DNA of 64,000 nt from Hyphomicrobiales bacterium (lineage in GTDB: Bacteria; Pseudomonadota; Alphaproteobacteria; Rhizobiales; Rhizobiaceae): assembly GCA_900469955.1 (NCBI GenBank), contig UBYX01000002.1:272609-336608 (forward strand), in the 5' to 3' direction. The notes under the pieces were generated by a model. The model was not told the origin of the DNA. It worked only from the letters and a program-made list of their open reading frames with translations, and searched no databases. Below are positions 35,159 to 44,635 of the stretch, piece by piece (positions within the stretch are counted from its first letter, which is position 1; each line of letters begins with the position of its first letter). The position numbers and the translations under genes are program-made.

Positions 35159-35965
35159 TCACGACGTTATGACCATCAATCCCGCGCTGAGGATCACTTT
35201 CCTCACCGTTTCTATTTGCTCCGGCGGCACCGACCATAACCACGTCACATCAGAAAGACGTTCCAACTCGCCAATTCTCTCCCTCTCAATCCACTCCGCA
35301 AGCGTGTCCTGTCCCACCTTCTGCGAGAGATGCCCAGCCGAGAGCAGGTTGACCTCGAATACATCGCGCAGTTTGGTTTCAAGCTGCCGTTGCCCCGGCA
35401 ATCTACGAAAGACGCGGCCGAACTCATAGTTTCGGGCTTGGATCTCTTTTGGCGAACCATAAAAAGTTCGATCAACGGTTGCGAACCGGGAATAACCTTG
35501 TCCCACAGCGAAAGAGGACGGACCCCAGTAGAACGGCATACGGTAGCCGATGCCATAGATCGGGGCAAGTTCCGCAACCAAAAGGTTAAGTACCCGTCTG
35601 TAAACCCCGGCGACATCAGAAACTGCACATTCGTCGATATGAACGTAAAACTTGGGGAATCTACCGACGTTAAAGTTAAGTTGGATAGAGTCTTCGGATA
35701 GTATCCCCTGCCGCCTCCACCAGTAAAAATAAATCCCCTCCCACGGGGCAGCATCAGATATATTTCTTTTCACAAAATTTTTGTAACGATAAGTCCTATT
35801 TTTCTCACTAGAATACACCGTCAAAAAATCAGGTTGTGAACCGAGATAAGTAAACAGGCAACTACACAAATCAATTGCGGCTTGGAAATCAATCTGCAGT
35901 CCCCATTCATAAACAGCTAGAGAATGTACAGTGTTGGTTTCTTTGAAAAGAGCCTGATCTATCAT
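35159..35965 (-). CDS. Putative immunity protein for the mini-Rhs toxin
   Basis: This 268-residue protein has no signal peptide and is rich in aromatic residues (GIYFYWWRRQG, YRMPFYWGPSSFAVGQGYSRF). Its ATG overlaps the stop of the toxin reading frame by ATGA, the standard arrangement of a polymorphic toxin with its immunity gene. Codons are clearly more AT-rich than in flanking genes, as expected for a transferred toxin/immunity cassette. I suspect one of the larger Imm families (the length and the YGIGYRMPFYW stretch recall Imm52-type proteins) but cannot confirm it. It lies wholly inside the direct-repeat-bounded segment. Confidence 0.65.
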   Translation of the reverse strand: MIDQALFKETNTVHSLAVYEWGLQIDFQAAIDLCSCLFTYLGSQPDFLTVYSSEKNRTYRYKNFVKRNISDAAPWEGIYFYWWRRQGILSEDSIQLNFNVGRFPKFYVHIDECAVSDVAGVYRRVLNLLVAELAPIYGIGYRMPFYWGPSSFAVGQGYSRFATVDRTFYGSPKEIQARNYEFGRVFRRLPGQRQLETKLRDVFEVNLLSAGHLSQKVGQDTLAEWIERERIGELERLSDVTWLWSVPPEQIETVRKVILSAGLMVITS

Positions 35966-36802
35966 CGATTGTCCCTAGAGCTCGAATCCCTAGTGGGCGC
36001 CTCTCCAGTTGCACGGCCATTCGTCGGGTCCCCATTGCCACCGCGTTCAGTTACTTCACCTTCAGTTTTATAACCGGCGGCGTCCATCTTCGAAGCATTG
36101 GACTCATTTTTTAGCTCCATTTTACCAACAGTCTGGCTTGGCGAAACACACTCGCAAATCTTCACAGTCGTGCCATCCTTAAACAACGGTAACATCCGGA
36201 CGGCTTTGAGAAACGCCTTTCACGCCAAGAGCTGAGTCAATAGTTCTGTTCAGATGAACCGAGGCTACGTTTGGATCCTTGGCATACTCGACCGCTTTTG
36301 CGTAGCTAACATCGGCGTGCCCAGTGTCTTTCCCAGCCTGCTGCCCAAAGCCATGTATCTTCCCAGCCCAATCGGGATCGAAATCGACCTTTGCCAAGGC
36401 TTTGGCATCATCGACCTTTTCAACCGCTCGCGCTGCTTTTGAAATCCCTGCAGGAACAAGCGGAACCATGGCGGATGCGGCATCGACGCCCAGGTCAATG
36501 GTGCCCTGCGTTACCAAAGCCTGATCGTCGGTATAGTATCCATAAGCTATCGTCAAAGCGTCGTAAGCAACGTTCAACCCGTCCCAAACGGTATCTATTA
36601 TATGCCCGCTGGGATCGCTCTTATTAATAGGATCATTTTCCGCATAAGCGTACCGGTTCGTTCCCACTCCCTCTACAGAAGGATCAAGCGTGTCTGGCGA
36701 AATAAACCTGGCAGTAGCCGCAGACGTCATCGCCACAAGCATTAGAACCGTGACAAAGGCTGTCACTACCCTGCCCCACAAGGAAAAACCAAAATGATTC
36801 AT
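35962..36802 (-). pseudogene. Mini-Rhs toxin: signal peptide, Rhs core end and PD-(D/E)xK-like toxin, with a one-base frameshift
   Basis: The frame from 36802 encodes [20 protein letters not shown]..., a Sec-type signal peptide (about 1-31). It is joined directly to the end of an Rhs core ([35 protein letters not shown], 32-66) and a pre-toxin/toxin part ending SRPDVTVV at a TAA (36179). Removing one base from the AAA run at 36181-36183 continues the frame as KDGTTVKICECVSPSQT to the stop at 35962, giving 279 residues. RPDV plus ECV resembles the D and E-x-x of a PD-(D/E)xK nuclease, so the break falls between the two catalytic strands. Either the toxin is inactivated or a base is miscalled. 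The bulk of a normal Rhs protein is missing. Confidence 0.7.
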
Positions 36803-36932
36803 GCCGCCCCCCAATCGCATAGTAGCGCAGAAGTTGCAGAGAAATGACGCGATTCGTCAAGGGGATGAGGACAGCCCTCAGCTCGCTATCCAATCCGAAT
36901 GTTGAACGGGATATGGCGTAGTTGGCGCCGCC

Positions 36933-36969
36933 CCTACCGCACCACGAAGCAGTTCACCGCTTTTGCCTG
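36933..36969. repeat. 37-bp direct repeat, right copy (3' end of the carboxypeptidase gene)
   Basis: This copy contains the stop codon and last 12 codons (ending KAVNCFVVR) of the D,D-carboxypeptidase gene. It is identical to 35103-35139, 1830 bases away. Between the copies lie only the immunity-like gene, the mini-Rhs toxin gene and about 130 bases of promoter-type sequence. Confidence 0.92.
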
Positions 36970-38154
36970 CAGCACCGAGCAAGCTCGGGTGGCGGTGTTC
37001 TGGTCGGCAAAGCCGACCAGGCGGGCGCGGAAGTATTCCTTTCCGGCCTCCGCATAGCTCTCGACGCTGGGCGCTATGCGGCCGAAATCCGTCGTCAGCA
37101 GCGGCAGCGCTTTTTCGAGCATGGCGGACGCCGTCTCGCGGTCGCCGGCGGCGGCGATCTGGATCTGCCAGAGCGGGCCGACCGGCTTCTGTGGCGTCGG
37201 GGCGGCATAGAGATTGGCGATAGAGACCCGCGCCGGCGGAGTGCCGAGCGAGATTTCCTTGCGCGGCGCGGCGAAGGCCAGCGGCGCGGCGCTTTCAGCG
37301 GGCCGCTCTTCTTTGCTTTCCAGGGCGATGAGACCGCCGGCGGAGGGAGTGCCGGCGCCCGGCACATACTTGTCGAGGAGAGCCGCCATCTGGTCGTCAC
37401 GCCTGCGGGCCGACTTGCCGCCGAGAACGACACCGATCACACGTCTTCCGTTGATGTTGACGGCGCTGGCGATGTTGAAGCCGGAAGCGCGGATATAACC
37501 GGTCTTGACCCCGTCCATGCCGGGATAGCGGTACATCAGATTGTTGTGGCCTCGGATGCGCTTGCCGCGGAATTCGAAGGCGCGCATCGAGAAGAGCTGG
37601 TATTCGCGGGGGAAGTCGCGGATCAGCGCGAGCGCCATCATGCCCATGTCCCGGGCGGTCGTCACCTGGCTGTCGTCGGGCAGGCCGGAAGCGTTTCGAA
37701 ATACCGTCCTGGTCATCCCGAGCGCGCGGGCCTTCTGGGTCATCATCATGCCGAACCGCTCTTCGGTTCCGCCAAGATGATCGGCCATCGCCGCTGCCGC
37801 GTCATTGGCAGAACGCACCGCCATTGCAAGCACCGCCTCGCGCACCGTGAGCGTCTGGCCGGCCCTGACCCCCAGCTTGAACGGTATCTTGGAGGCCGCG
37901 TTCGCGGTCATCACGATCTGCTGGTCCCAGTCGAGGCGGCCCTGCTTGAGCGCCTCGAAGGTCAGGTAGAGCGTCATCATCTTGGTGAGCGACGCCGGAT
38001 GGTTGATGACGTCGGCGTTTTCCGAAGCCAGAACCTTGCCGCTCTGGGCGTCGTAGATGAAATGCGCATAACCCGCCTCGGCAGGCGTTCGGCTCATGGC
38101 GAGAGAGGCACCGACGAGAAACAGGAAGGCCAGGGCATGCGCAATTCTTGACAT
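36934..38154 (-). CDS. D-alanyl-D-alanine carboxypeptidase with C-terminal SPOR domain
   Basis: This 406-residue penicillin-binding protein has a signal peptide (ending PAEAG) and the three active-site motifs ASLTKM (Ser55, Lys58), RSAND (Ser116, Asn118) and VKTGY (Lys218). After a Pro/Ala linker, residues about 325-406 form an SPOR domain (PLWQIQIAAAGDRETASAMLEKAL ... CSVLQAKAVNCFVVR) that binds denuded septal glycan. It trims the terminal D-Ala of peptidoglycan side chains at the division site. The final codons are duplicated at 35103-35139, the left edge of the neighbouring toxin cassette. Confidence 0.95.
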   Translation of the reverse strand: MSRIAHALAFLFLVGASLAMSRTPAEAGYAHFIYDAQSGKVLASENADVINHPASLTKMMTLYLTFEALKQGRLDWDQQIVMTANAASKIPFKLGVRAGQTLTVREAVLAMAVRSANDAAAAMADHLGGTEERFGMMMTQKARALGMTRTVFRNASGLPDDSQVTTARDMGMMALALIRDFPREYQLFSMRAFEFRGKRIRGHNNLMYRYPGMDGVKTGYIRASGFNIASAVNINGRRVIGVVLGGKSARRRDDQMAALLDKYVPGAGTPSAGGLIALESKEERPAESAAPLAFAAPRKEISLGTPPARVSIANLYAAPTPQKPVGPLWQIQIAAAGDRETASAMLEKALPLLTTDFGRIAPSVESYAEAGKEYFRARLVGFADQNTATRACSVLQAKAVNCFVVR

Positions 38155-38262
38155 CGATCAACCTCGCTAAGTGCGCACGAACATAGGCCAAGGATGCTGG
38201 TGCGAAAATGGCGGAACTGAAATTTAGTGAAATTTCCGCGCTCGCTTCACCGGAAAGATCGT

Positions 38263-39756
38263 CTAGCCGGCGGTCAGCGTCCGTCTGACGGCATCCTTCC
38301 AGCCCCGGATTTTCGCGCCGCGGGTCTTCTCGTCCATTTCCGGCTCGAAGCGGCGCTGGCGTGCCCAGCTCTTCGCGAACGCCTTCCTGTCCGGCCAGAC
38401 GCCGGCCTTGGAACCGGCAAGCCAGGCCGCCCCGAGCGCGGTTGTTTCAAGGATGGTCGGGCGATCGACAGGCGCATCGAGCAGGTCGGAGAGCCGCTGC
38501 ATGGTCCAGTCGGAAGCGACCATTCCGCCATCGACGCGCAGTACCGTATCGCCGTTGGCATTGCGCCAGTCCCGGCGCATGGCGTCGAGCAGGTCGCGGG
38601 TCTGGTAGCAGACGGCTTCGAGTGCGGCGCGAGCGAATTCCGCGGGGCCCGTCGCGCGCGTCAGGCCGAAGATCGCGCCCCTTGCCTCGGCATCCCAGTG
38701 CGGCGCGCCAAGCCCTGTGAAGGCCGGCACCAGATAAACTTCCTGCTGAGGATCGGCTCCCGCCGCCAAGTCGCCGGATTGACTCGCCTTTTCGATGATG
38801 CCGAGCCCGTCGCGCAGCCATTGCACCGCGGCGCCCGCGATAAAGATCGAGCCTTCCAGCGCATAGGTCGTCTCGCCATCGAGCCGGTAGGCGATGGTCG
38901 TCAGAAGCCGGTTCTTGGAGCGGCACATGTCCGTGCCCGTATTCAGGACCGCAAAGCACCCCGTGCCGTAGGTGGATTTCATCATCCCCGGCTCGAAACA
39001 GGCCTGGCCGATCGTGGCGGCCTGCTGGTCGCCGGCAACGCCGAGGATCGGGATCGCCGCGCCGAACAGGCTTTTGTCGGTGACGCCGAAATCGTCGGCG
39101 CAATCCTTGACCTCCGGCAGCATGGCGGCGGGAATGCGGAGGATTTCCAGGAGGTCGTCGTCCCAGCGGTTGTCGCCGATATTGTAGATCAGCGTGCGCG
39201 ACGCATTGGTGGCATCGGTGACGAAGCTTTTGCCCCCGGTCAGCCGCCAGATGAGGAAGGTGTCGATCGTGCCGAAGCAAAGCTCGCCCTTGGCCGCCCG
39301 TGCCCGCGCGCCTTTGACGTTGGCGAGCATCCAGGAGAGCTTGGTGCCGGAAAAATACGGATCGAGCAGCAGGCCGGTGCGGCGGGTGAAGAGCTTTTCC
39401 AGATCCTGCCGCTTCAGTTTTTCGCAATAGCTCGCGGTGCGGCGGTCCTGCCAGACGATGGCGTTGTGGATGGGCTTGCCGCTCTCGCGTTCCCAGACGA
39501 CGACCGTCTCGCGCTGGTTGGTGATGCCGATCGCAGCTATATCGGAGGCTTCGATCTTTGCTTCCTTCAGCGCCTGCTTGACCGTCCACAGCACGGTTTC
39601 CCAGATCTCCTCCGGATCGTGCTCGACCCAGCCGGGCATTGGAAAGATCTGCGTGAATTCCTTCTGGCCTATGCCGGCGATTTTCATCTTGCCGTCAAAA
39701 ACGATCGCCCGCGTCGAGGTCGTCCCCTGATCGATCGCCAGAACATAACCCGCCAT
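38263..39756 (-). CDS. glpK: Glycerol kinase
   Basis: This 497-residue FGGY-family kinase makes glycerol 3-phosphate. The N-terminus [52 protein letters not shown], and the C-terminal [21 protein letters not shown] and ALGAAWLAG match GlpK over its full length. No glpF or glpD gene is adjacent. The ATG at 39756 has a GGGAGGAGCAGC SD region. A very long open frame on the other strand across this gene is a codon-bias artefact. Confidence 0.97.
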   Translation of the reverse strand: MAGYVLAIDQGTTSTRAIVFDGKMKIAGIGQKEFTQIFPMPGWVEHDPEEIWETVLWTVKQALKEAKIEASDIAAIGITNQRETVVVWERESGKPIHNAIVWQDRRTASYCEKLKRQDLEKLFTRRTGLLLDPYFSGTKLSWMLANVKGARARAAKGELCFGTIDTFLIWRLTGGKSFVTDATNASRTLIYNIGDNRWDDDLLEILRIPAAMLPEVKDCADDFGVTDKSLFGAAIPILGVAGDQQAATIGQACFEPGMMKSTYGTGCFAVLNTGTDMCRSKNRLLTTIAYRLDGETTYALEGSIFIAGAAVQWLRDGLGIIEKASQSGDLAAGADPQQEVYLVPAFTGLGAPHWDAEARGAIFGLTRATGPAEFARAALEAVCYQTRDLLDAMRRDWRNANGDTVLRVDGGMVASDWTMQRLSDLLDAPVDRPTILETTALGAAWLAGSKAGVWPDRKAFAKSWARQRRFEPEMDEKTRGAKIRGWKDAVRRTLTAG

Positions 39757-39830
39757 ACTGCTGCTCCTCCCCTAGAGTCTCGTGGAGACGGTTTCAGCAG
39801 GCCGGATCGCCATGTGTCAAACAAAAACAT

Positions 39831-39868
39831 CGAGCCGGCCGATCGGAAAAGTTCGATCGGCCGGCTCG
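39831..39868 (-). terminator. Strong terminator after the chemoreceptor gene (minus strand)
   Basis: The 15-bp perfect inverted repeat CGAGCCGGCCGATCG (39831-39845) / CGATCGGCCGGCTCG (39854-39868) has an 8-base loop. On the minus strand it is followed by ATGTTTTTGTTTG. It is 35 bases past the stop of the chemoreceptor gene, and its T-rich tail is on the right side for that gene. Confidence 0.88.
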
Positions 39869-39903
39869 ATGAAGGTTTCGGTGAAGGTCTGACCTTCGAT
39901 CGA

Positions 39904-41877
39904 TTAGAATTCTTCCCAGTTGTCCGCGGATGCCGCAGGCGAAGCCGCGACAGGCGCTCCACCGGAGAAGGCCCGGGCGATCTTGCTGACCATGGAACGG
40001 GCCGGCGACGCTGCCGGACGCGAACGCGCCGTGGCTGCCGCGACCGGTGCTGCCTGACGAATCGAGACCGGAGGCGTCGAGGCATTCTGGCCAAGCTGGA
40101 AGTTGCCGATCAGCTCGCGCAGGCGGCCGGCATCGGTAGCGAGCGTGGCGCCGGCCGCATTGGCCTCTTCCACCATGGCCGCGTTCTGCTGCGTCACCTG
40201 GTCCATCTGGTTGATCGCGGTATTGACTTCGGAAAGCCCGACCGACTGTTCCTTCGCCGAGGTGGCGATGGCGTCCATATGCTGATTGATCGAGATGATA
40301 TAGGTTTCGATCGCCTTCAGCGCCTCGCCCGTCTCACTCACCAGCTTGACGCCGCTTTCCACTTCGACGGACGAATTGCGGATGAGATCCTTGATCTCCT
40401 TGGCAGCCTTTGCCGACCGCTGCGCGAGTTCACGAACTTCCTGAGCGACGACGGCAAAGCCCTTGCCGGCCTCGCCGGCACGCGCCGCCTCGACACCCGC
40501 GTTGAGGGCGAGAAGGTTGGTCTGGAAGGCGATATCGTCGATCACGCCGATGATGTTGGAGATCTGGCTCGACGACTGTTCGATCTTGCCCATGGCGTCG
40601 ACAGCGTTGGCGACCACGGTTTCCGACTGGCGGGCGCTCTCGTTCGCCTGGATGGCGACGATGCGGGCTTCCTCGGCGCGTCTGGAGGAGTTGGAGACGT
40701 TGACGGTGATCTGGTCGAGCGCCGCGGCGGTCTCTTCCAGGGACGCCGCCTGCTGCTCCGTCCGCCTCGAAAGGTCGTCGGCGCTCTGGCTGACTTCCCG
40801 TGCACCGCCATCGATGGAGGCGCTGACGTCAGCCACCGTTCCGAGCGTGACGCGCAACTGTTCCACGGCACGATTGAAATCCGCCCGCAGCGTCTCGAAA
40901 TCCGCCGCAAAGGGCTGGCTGAGCTGGAAGGAGAGATTGCCCGCTGAAAGGTGCTTGAGGCCTTCCGCCAGCCCGTTGGTCGCCTGGGTCATGGCCTCGG
41001 CGCGGACCCGCTCCAGTTCGGCCGAACGGCGGCGCTCGGCCTCCGTCTGGTTGCGCTGTGCCTCCGCCTCGCCTTCGATCTCTTTGGCTTTCAGCGCATT
41101 GTCCTTGAAGACCTGCACCGCCCGCGCCATGCTGCCGACCTCGTCCTTGCGGTCCTCGCCCGCCACGACGGCGCTGAGATCGCCTTCGGCGAGCCGCCCC
41201 ATGACGCTGCCGAGCGACCGGATCGGTGCGGCGACATAGGCGCGCAATGCCCAGCCGCTGACGATCGTCATCAGCACGAGCCCGCCGACCATCGAGCCGA
41301 TCGAGGTCCAGTAAGTGGCTGCAGACTGCTCCGACAGTTCGTCGCTGCGCACAGTCGTCGCCTTGCTGATTTCCGCGACCTTGCCGATCAGCGCCTTCGT
41401 CACGTCCTCGAATTGAGGAGAGCAATCCTTGAAGAAGAGCGAGGAGGCGCTCTTGATGTCGATATAGGTGATGGCCTTGACACCGGCTTCGGTCGTGGCG
41501 CGGCAGAGATTGTCCACCGTGTCGATGCCTCGGGCGCGAATATCCTTGATCGACGCGTCTCCCGGCAGGTCGGCGACAGCCAGGTCCATGAATTCGACGA
41601 AGCGTCCGCGGCTCGCAGCCAGCGCCTCTAGCGATGCCTTGTCCCTCTCCTTTTCCGTCGACAGGAGCAGATCGTAGATCGACCCTCGGACGGACTGGAA
41701 AGCCCCGGACGCCCGCGACAGCGTGATGGAGGCATCCGCCTCCCGCTCCAGGAGGTCGGAATAGGCGTCGCTGACGCTGTTGATCTGATGGCCCGCATAG
41801 AAGGACAAGCCGACGGCAAACAGGCCGAAGGCGACGAGCAGGACCAGAAACTTGCCGATAATGGGTAGGTTTTTCAT
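39904..41877 (-). CDS. Methyl-accepting chemotaxis protein with four-helix periplasmic domain
   Basis: This 657-residue transmembrane receptor has TM1 at about 8-27, a periplasmic four-helix-bundle-like sensor (about 30-190), TM2 at about 191-213, then HAMP (about 214-270) and a second helical linker region. The methyl-accepting hairpin shows the tip [26 protein letters not shown]. It ends in NWEEF, a C-terminal pentapeptide of the NWETF type that tethers CheR/CheB. The ligand is unknown. The ATG at 41877 gives the short [13 protein letters not shown] start typical of MCPs; an in-frame extension upstream is rejected. It is monocistronic, with its own terminator. Confidence 0.93.
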   Translation of the reverse strand: MKNLPIIGKFLVLLVAFGLFAVGLSFYAGHQINSVSDAYSDLLEREADASITLSRASGAFQSVRGSIYDLLLSTEKERDKASLEALAASRGRFVEFMDLAVADLPGDASIKDIRARGIDTVDNLCRATTEAGVKAITYIDIKSASSLFFKDCSPQFEDVTKALIGKVAEISKATTVRSDELSEQSAATYWTSIGSMVGGLVLMTIVSGWALRAYVAAPIRSLGSVMGRLAEGDLSAVVAGEDRKDEVGSMARAVQVFKDNALKAKEIEGEAEAQRNQTEAERRRSAELERVRAEAMTQATNGLAEGLKHLSAGNLSFQLSQPFAADFETLRADFNRAVEQLRVTLGTVADVSASIDGGAREVSQSADDLSRRTEQQAASLEETAAALDQITVNVSNSSRRAEEARIVAIQANESARQSETVVANAVDAMGKIEQSSSQISNIIGVIDDIAFQTNLLALNAGVEAARAGEAGKGFAVVAQEVRELAQRSAKAAKEIKDLIRNSSVEVESGVKLVSETGEALKAIETYIISINQHMDAIATSAKEQSVGLSEVNTAINQMDQVTQQNAAMVEEANAAGATLATDAGRLRELIGNFQLGQNASTPPVSIRQAAPVAAATARSRPAASPARSMVSKIARAFSGGAPVAASPAASADNWEEF

Positions 41878-42164
41878 GGAAGACCTGTTGAATGTGACGG
41901 GGAGATCCGTTTCCATGGATCGCGAGGCGGCGCCAGCGACCGGCACACCACCTCCCCTGCAGGTGATGTCATTTCACCCGGTGATTGGCCTCAGCCTATA
42001 AGCCCAAGATTTATTAGGCGTTAATCGCAGCAGAAACCAGCAGATAGCGCCCGCCGGTCTGCCGCTTTGGCCTTCGATCCGGCACCGATTGCCATTTCGC
42101 CCGAATTGAGAATAACCTGTGGGCGTTGCGGCGCACAAGAACGCCGCGTTGGAGGAGATAGGGC

Positions 42165-42941
42165 ATGACCAGAACCGTCGTCGTCACCGGCTCAACGAGC
42201 GGCATCGGGCTCGGCATCGCGAAGGCGTTTGCAGCCGAGGGCGCCAATGTCGTCATCAACGGCTTTGGCAAGGCGGATGAAATCGAAGCGGTCCGCAAGG
42301 CACTGGACGATGCGAGCGCCGGAACGGTTCTTTATCACGGTGCCGACATGACCCGGCCGGAAGAGATCGAGGATCTGATCGCTACAGCCGCCCGGAGTTT
42401 CGGAACCGTCGATGTCCTCGTCAACAATGCCGGCATCCAGCATGTGGCGAAGATCGAGGAATTCCCGGTCGAGAAATGGGATCAGCTGATCGCCATCCTG
42501 CTTTCCTCCGCCTTCCACACGATGCGTCATACGATCCCGTTGATGAAGCAGGCCCGCAAGGGCCGCATCGTCAATGTCGCTTCCGCCCACGCGCTGGTCG
42601 CCTCGCCGTTCAAGTCGGCCTATGTGGCTGCCAAGCACGGCATATTGGGGCTCACCAAAACGGCGGCCTTGGAACTGGCCGAATTCGGGATTACCGTGAA
42701 CGCGATATGTCCGGGCTACGTATTGACGCCGATGGTGGAAAAGCAGATCCCGGACACCGCCCGGGAGCGCAGCATTTCGGAGGCCGAAGTCAAGAGCGAG
42801 GTGATGCTGCGGCTGCAGGCGACGAAGGAATTCGTCTCGATCGACGAGGTTGCGGCAGCCGCCGTCTATCTGGCGAGCGATGCGGCGAGAAGCATTACCG
42901 GCACGCATATGTCGATCGACGGCGGCTGGACTGCCCAGTAG
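42165..42941 (+). CDS. bdhA: D-3-hydroxybutyrate dehydrogenase
   Basis: This 258-residue short-chain dehydrogenase has TGSTSGIGLGIA (NAD-binding glycine motif), NNAGIQHVAKIEEFPVEKWDQLIAILLSSAFHT, and the catalytic Ser/Tyr/Lys set with SAYVAAKHG. The NAGIQHVxxIEEFPxEKW segment identifies BdhA, which oxidises 3-hydroxybutyrate to acetoacetate in PHB turnover. From memory, bdhA is the first gene of an operon with xdhA2 and xdhB2 in Sinorhizobium meliloti, and the same order occurs here. SD GGAGGAGATAG precedes the ATG. Confidence 0.95.
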   Translation: MTRTVVVTGSTSGIGLGIAKAFAAEGANVVINGFGKADEIEAVRKALDDASAGTVLYHGADMTRPEEIEDLIATAARSFGTVDVLVNNAGIQHVAKIEEFPVEKWDQLIAILLSSAFHTMRHTIPLMKQARKGRIVNVASAHALVASPFKSAYVAAKHGILGLTKTAALELAEFGITVNAICPGYVLTPMVEKQIPDTARERSISEAEVKSEVMLRLQATKEFVSIDEVAAAAVYLASDAARSITGTHMSIDGGWTAQ

Positions 42942-42990
42942 GATCGGCGGCGAAGGATTTTTAGCCGGCAACGGCGGACGAAGGAGAGAA

Positions 42991-44463
42991 ATGAGCGAAG
43001 CCATCCGCTTCATCCTGAACGGAGAAGAGGTCACCCGTGGAGATTTCGGACCGACGGAGACCCTTCTCGACTATCTGCGCCTGAGGCGGCGGCTGACAGG
43101 AACCAAGGAAGGATGCGCCGAGGGCGACTGCGGCGCCTGCACGGTGCTCGTCGGGCGGCTGACGGAACAGGGCCTGCGCTACGAAAGCGTCAATGCCTGC
43201 ATCCGCTTCCTGGGCTCCCTGCACGGAACCCATGTGGTGACGGTCGAGCACCTGGCCGGCAGAGACGGCGCGCTGCATCCGGTGCAGCAGGCTCTGGTCG
43301 ACACACACGGTTCGCAATGCGGCTTCTGCACCCCGGGCTTCGTGATGTCGCTCTACGGCCTCTGGCTTTCGAACCAGGCGCCGACCCGCGCCGATATCGA
43401 AAGCGCGCTGCAAGGCAATCTCTGTCGCTGCACCGGCTACGAGCCGATCGTGAAGGCGGCCGAGCAGGTTTCGCAGAACCGGCCTAGCTCGCTCTTCGAT
43501 CCGCTGGAACGCGACCACATCCAGATCATGGCAAAGCTCTGGTCGATCCATTCGGAGGCCGACACGATTGTCGTGGAAAAAGATGGCGCGCGTTCGATCG
43601 TACCGGCTTCGGTCGCCGCCTTCTCCGATATTTTGGCCGAAGAGCCGGACGCGACGATCGTTGCCGGCGCCACCGATGTCGGCCTCTGGGTCACCAAGCA
43701 GATGCGGCTTCTCAATCCGGTGATCTTCATCAATCACCTGACCGAGCTGCAATCCGTCACATCCGACGAAACGACCATCACCATCGGCGCCGGCGTGAGC
43801 TATGCCCAGGCCTTCGACCTGCTGACGGACGAAATTTCTTCTCTTGGCCGGCTGATCGACCGGATCGGCGGACAGCAGGTCCGCAACATGGGCACGATCG
43901 GCGGCAATATCGCCAACGGCTCGCCGATCGGCGATATCCCGCCGCCGCTGATTGCGCTCGGCGCCGAGCTGACGCTGAGGACCCATGCCGGCCGGCGGAC
44001 CATAGCGCTCGAAGACTATTTCCTAGCCTATGGAAAGCAGGACCGGCTGCAAGGCGAATTCGTCGAGAAGGTTTGCGTGCCCCGCCCGGCCGAAGGCAGC
44101 CATTTCGCCGTCTACAAGATCTCGAAACGGCGCGACGAGGATATTTCAGCGCTTTGCGGCGCCTTCAACCTCACCCTCGACGCCGAGGGCAAGGTCGGCA
44201 AAATCCGCATCGCCTTCGGCGGCATGGCCGCTACCCCGAAACGGGCGAAGCATGTGGAGGAAGCGCTGTTGGGAAAAGAGTGGAGCTGGGAAACGGTTTC
44301 GGCTGCGCGCAACGCCTTTGACGAGGACTATACCCCGCTGACCGACTGGCGGGCGACGGCGGAATACCGCAGCCTCGCAGCCAAGAACCTCCTGACCCGC
44401 TTCTTCCTGGAAACCGCCGGCGCGCCCACCGAACTCCGCCGTTTCGAGCTGGAGGAAGCGTGA
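42991..44463 (+). CDS. xdhA: Xanthine dehydrogenase small subunit (Fe-S and FAD)
   Basis: This 490-residue subunit has a plant-type [2Fe-2S] domain (GCAEGDCGACTV, about 43-54), a second [2Fe-2S] helical domain (QCGFCTPGFVMSLYG and LCRCTGYEPIV, about 110-153) and the FAD domain with IVAGATDVGLWVTKQ and IGGNIANGSPIGD (about 230-400), then the CO-dehydrogenase flavoprotein C-terminal domain. It passes electrons from the Moco subunit to NAD+. The ATG at 42991 has AAGGAGAGA upstream; longer in-frame starts are rejected. It is 49 bases downstream of bdhA. Confidence 0.96.
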   Translation: MSEAIRFILNGEEVTRGDFGPTETLLDYLRLRRRLTGTKEGCAEGDCGACTVLVGRLTEQGLRYESVNACIRFLGSLHGTHVVTVEHLAGRDGALHPVQQALVDTHGSQCGFCTPGFVMSLYGLWLSNQAPTRADIESALQGNLCRCTGYEPIVKAAEQVSQNRPSSLFDPLERDHIQIMAKLWSIHSEADTIVVEKDGARSIVPASVAAFSDILAEEPDATIVAGATDVGLWVTKQMRLLNPVIFINHLTELQSVTSDETTITIGAGVSYAQAFDLLTDEISSLGRLIDRIGGQQVRNMGTIGGNIANGSPIGDIPPPLIALGAELTLRTHAGRRTIALEDYFLAYGKQDRLQGEFVEKVCVPRPAEGSHFAVYKISKRRDEDISALCGAFNLTLDAEGKVGKIRIAFGGMAATPKRAKHVEEALLGKEWSWETVSAARNAFDEDYTPLTDWRATAEYRSLAAKNLLTRFFLETAGAPTELRRFELEEA

Positions 44464-44501
44464 TGGTGATTGCGGTGCAGAACGCTTGCAACGTGCTCCC
44501 T

Positions 44502-44618
44502 CTTCTCCCCCACGGGGAGAAGTGCCGAGCAACGCGAGGCGATGAGGGGGTCCGCACGGACTTGCTTCGCCCCCCTCATCCGGCCCTGCGGGCCACCTTC
44601 TCCCCGCTGGGGAGAAGG
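44502..44618. repeat. Palindromic intergenic element between xdhA and xdhB
   Basis: This mosaic of inverted repeats has CTTCTCCCC-CAC-GGGGAGAAG (44502-44522) at one end and CCTTCTCCCC-GCT-GGGGAGAAGG (44596-44618) at the other. GATGAGGGGG (44541-44550) pairs with CCCCCTCATC (44571-44580) in the middle. It resembles the RIME-like palindromic repeats spread through rhizobial genomes. It lies within the probable bdhA-xdhA-xdhB transcript and could form a long hairpin that lowers xdhB expression or stabilises the 5' segment. Confidence 0.8.
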
Positions 44619-44635
44619 GAAAGTGGAGCCCCGTG

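Noticed and set aside
38227..40947. A 906-codon open frame on the plus strand across glpK and the chemoreceptor gene
   Set aside because: It is antisense to two well-recognised genes and has a shadow-type Arg/Gly/Asp-rich composition with no family motif; long antisense frames are common at this GC.
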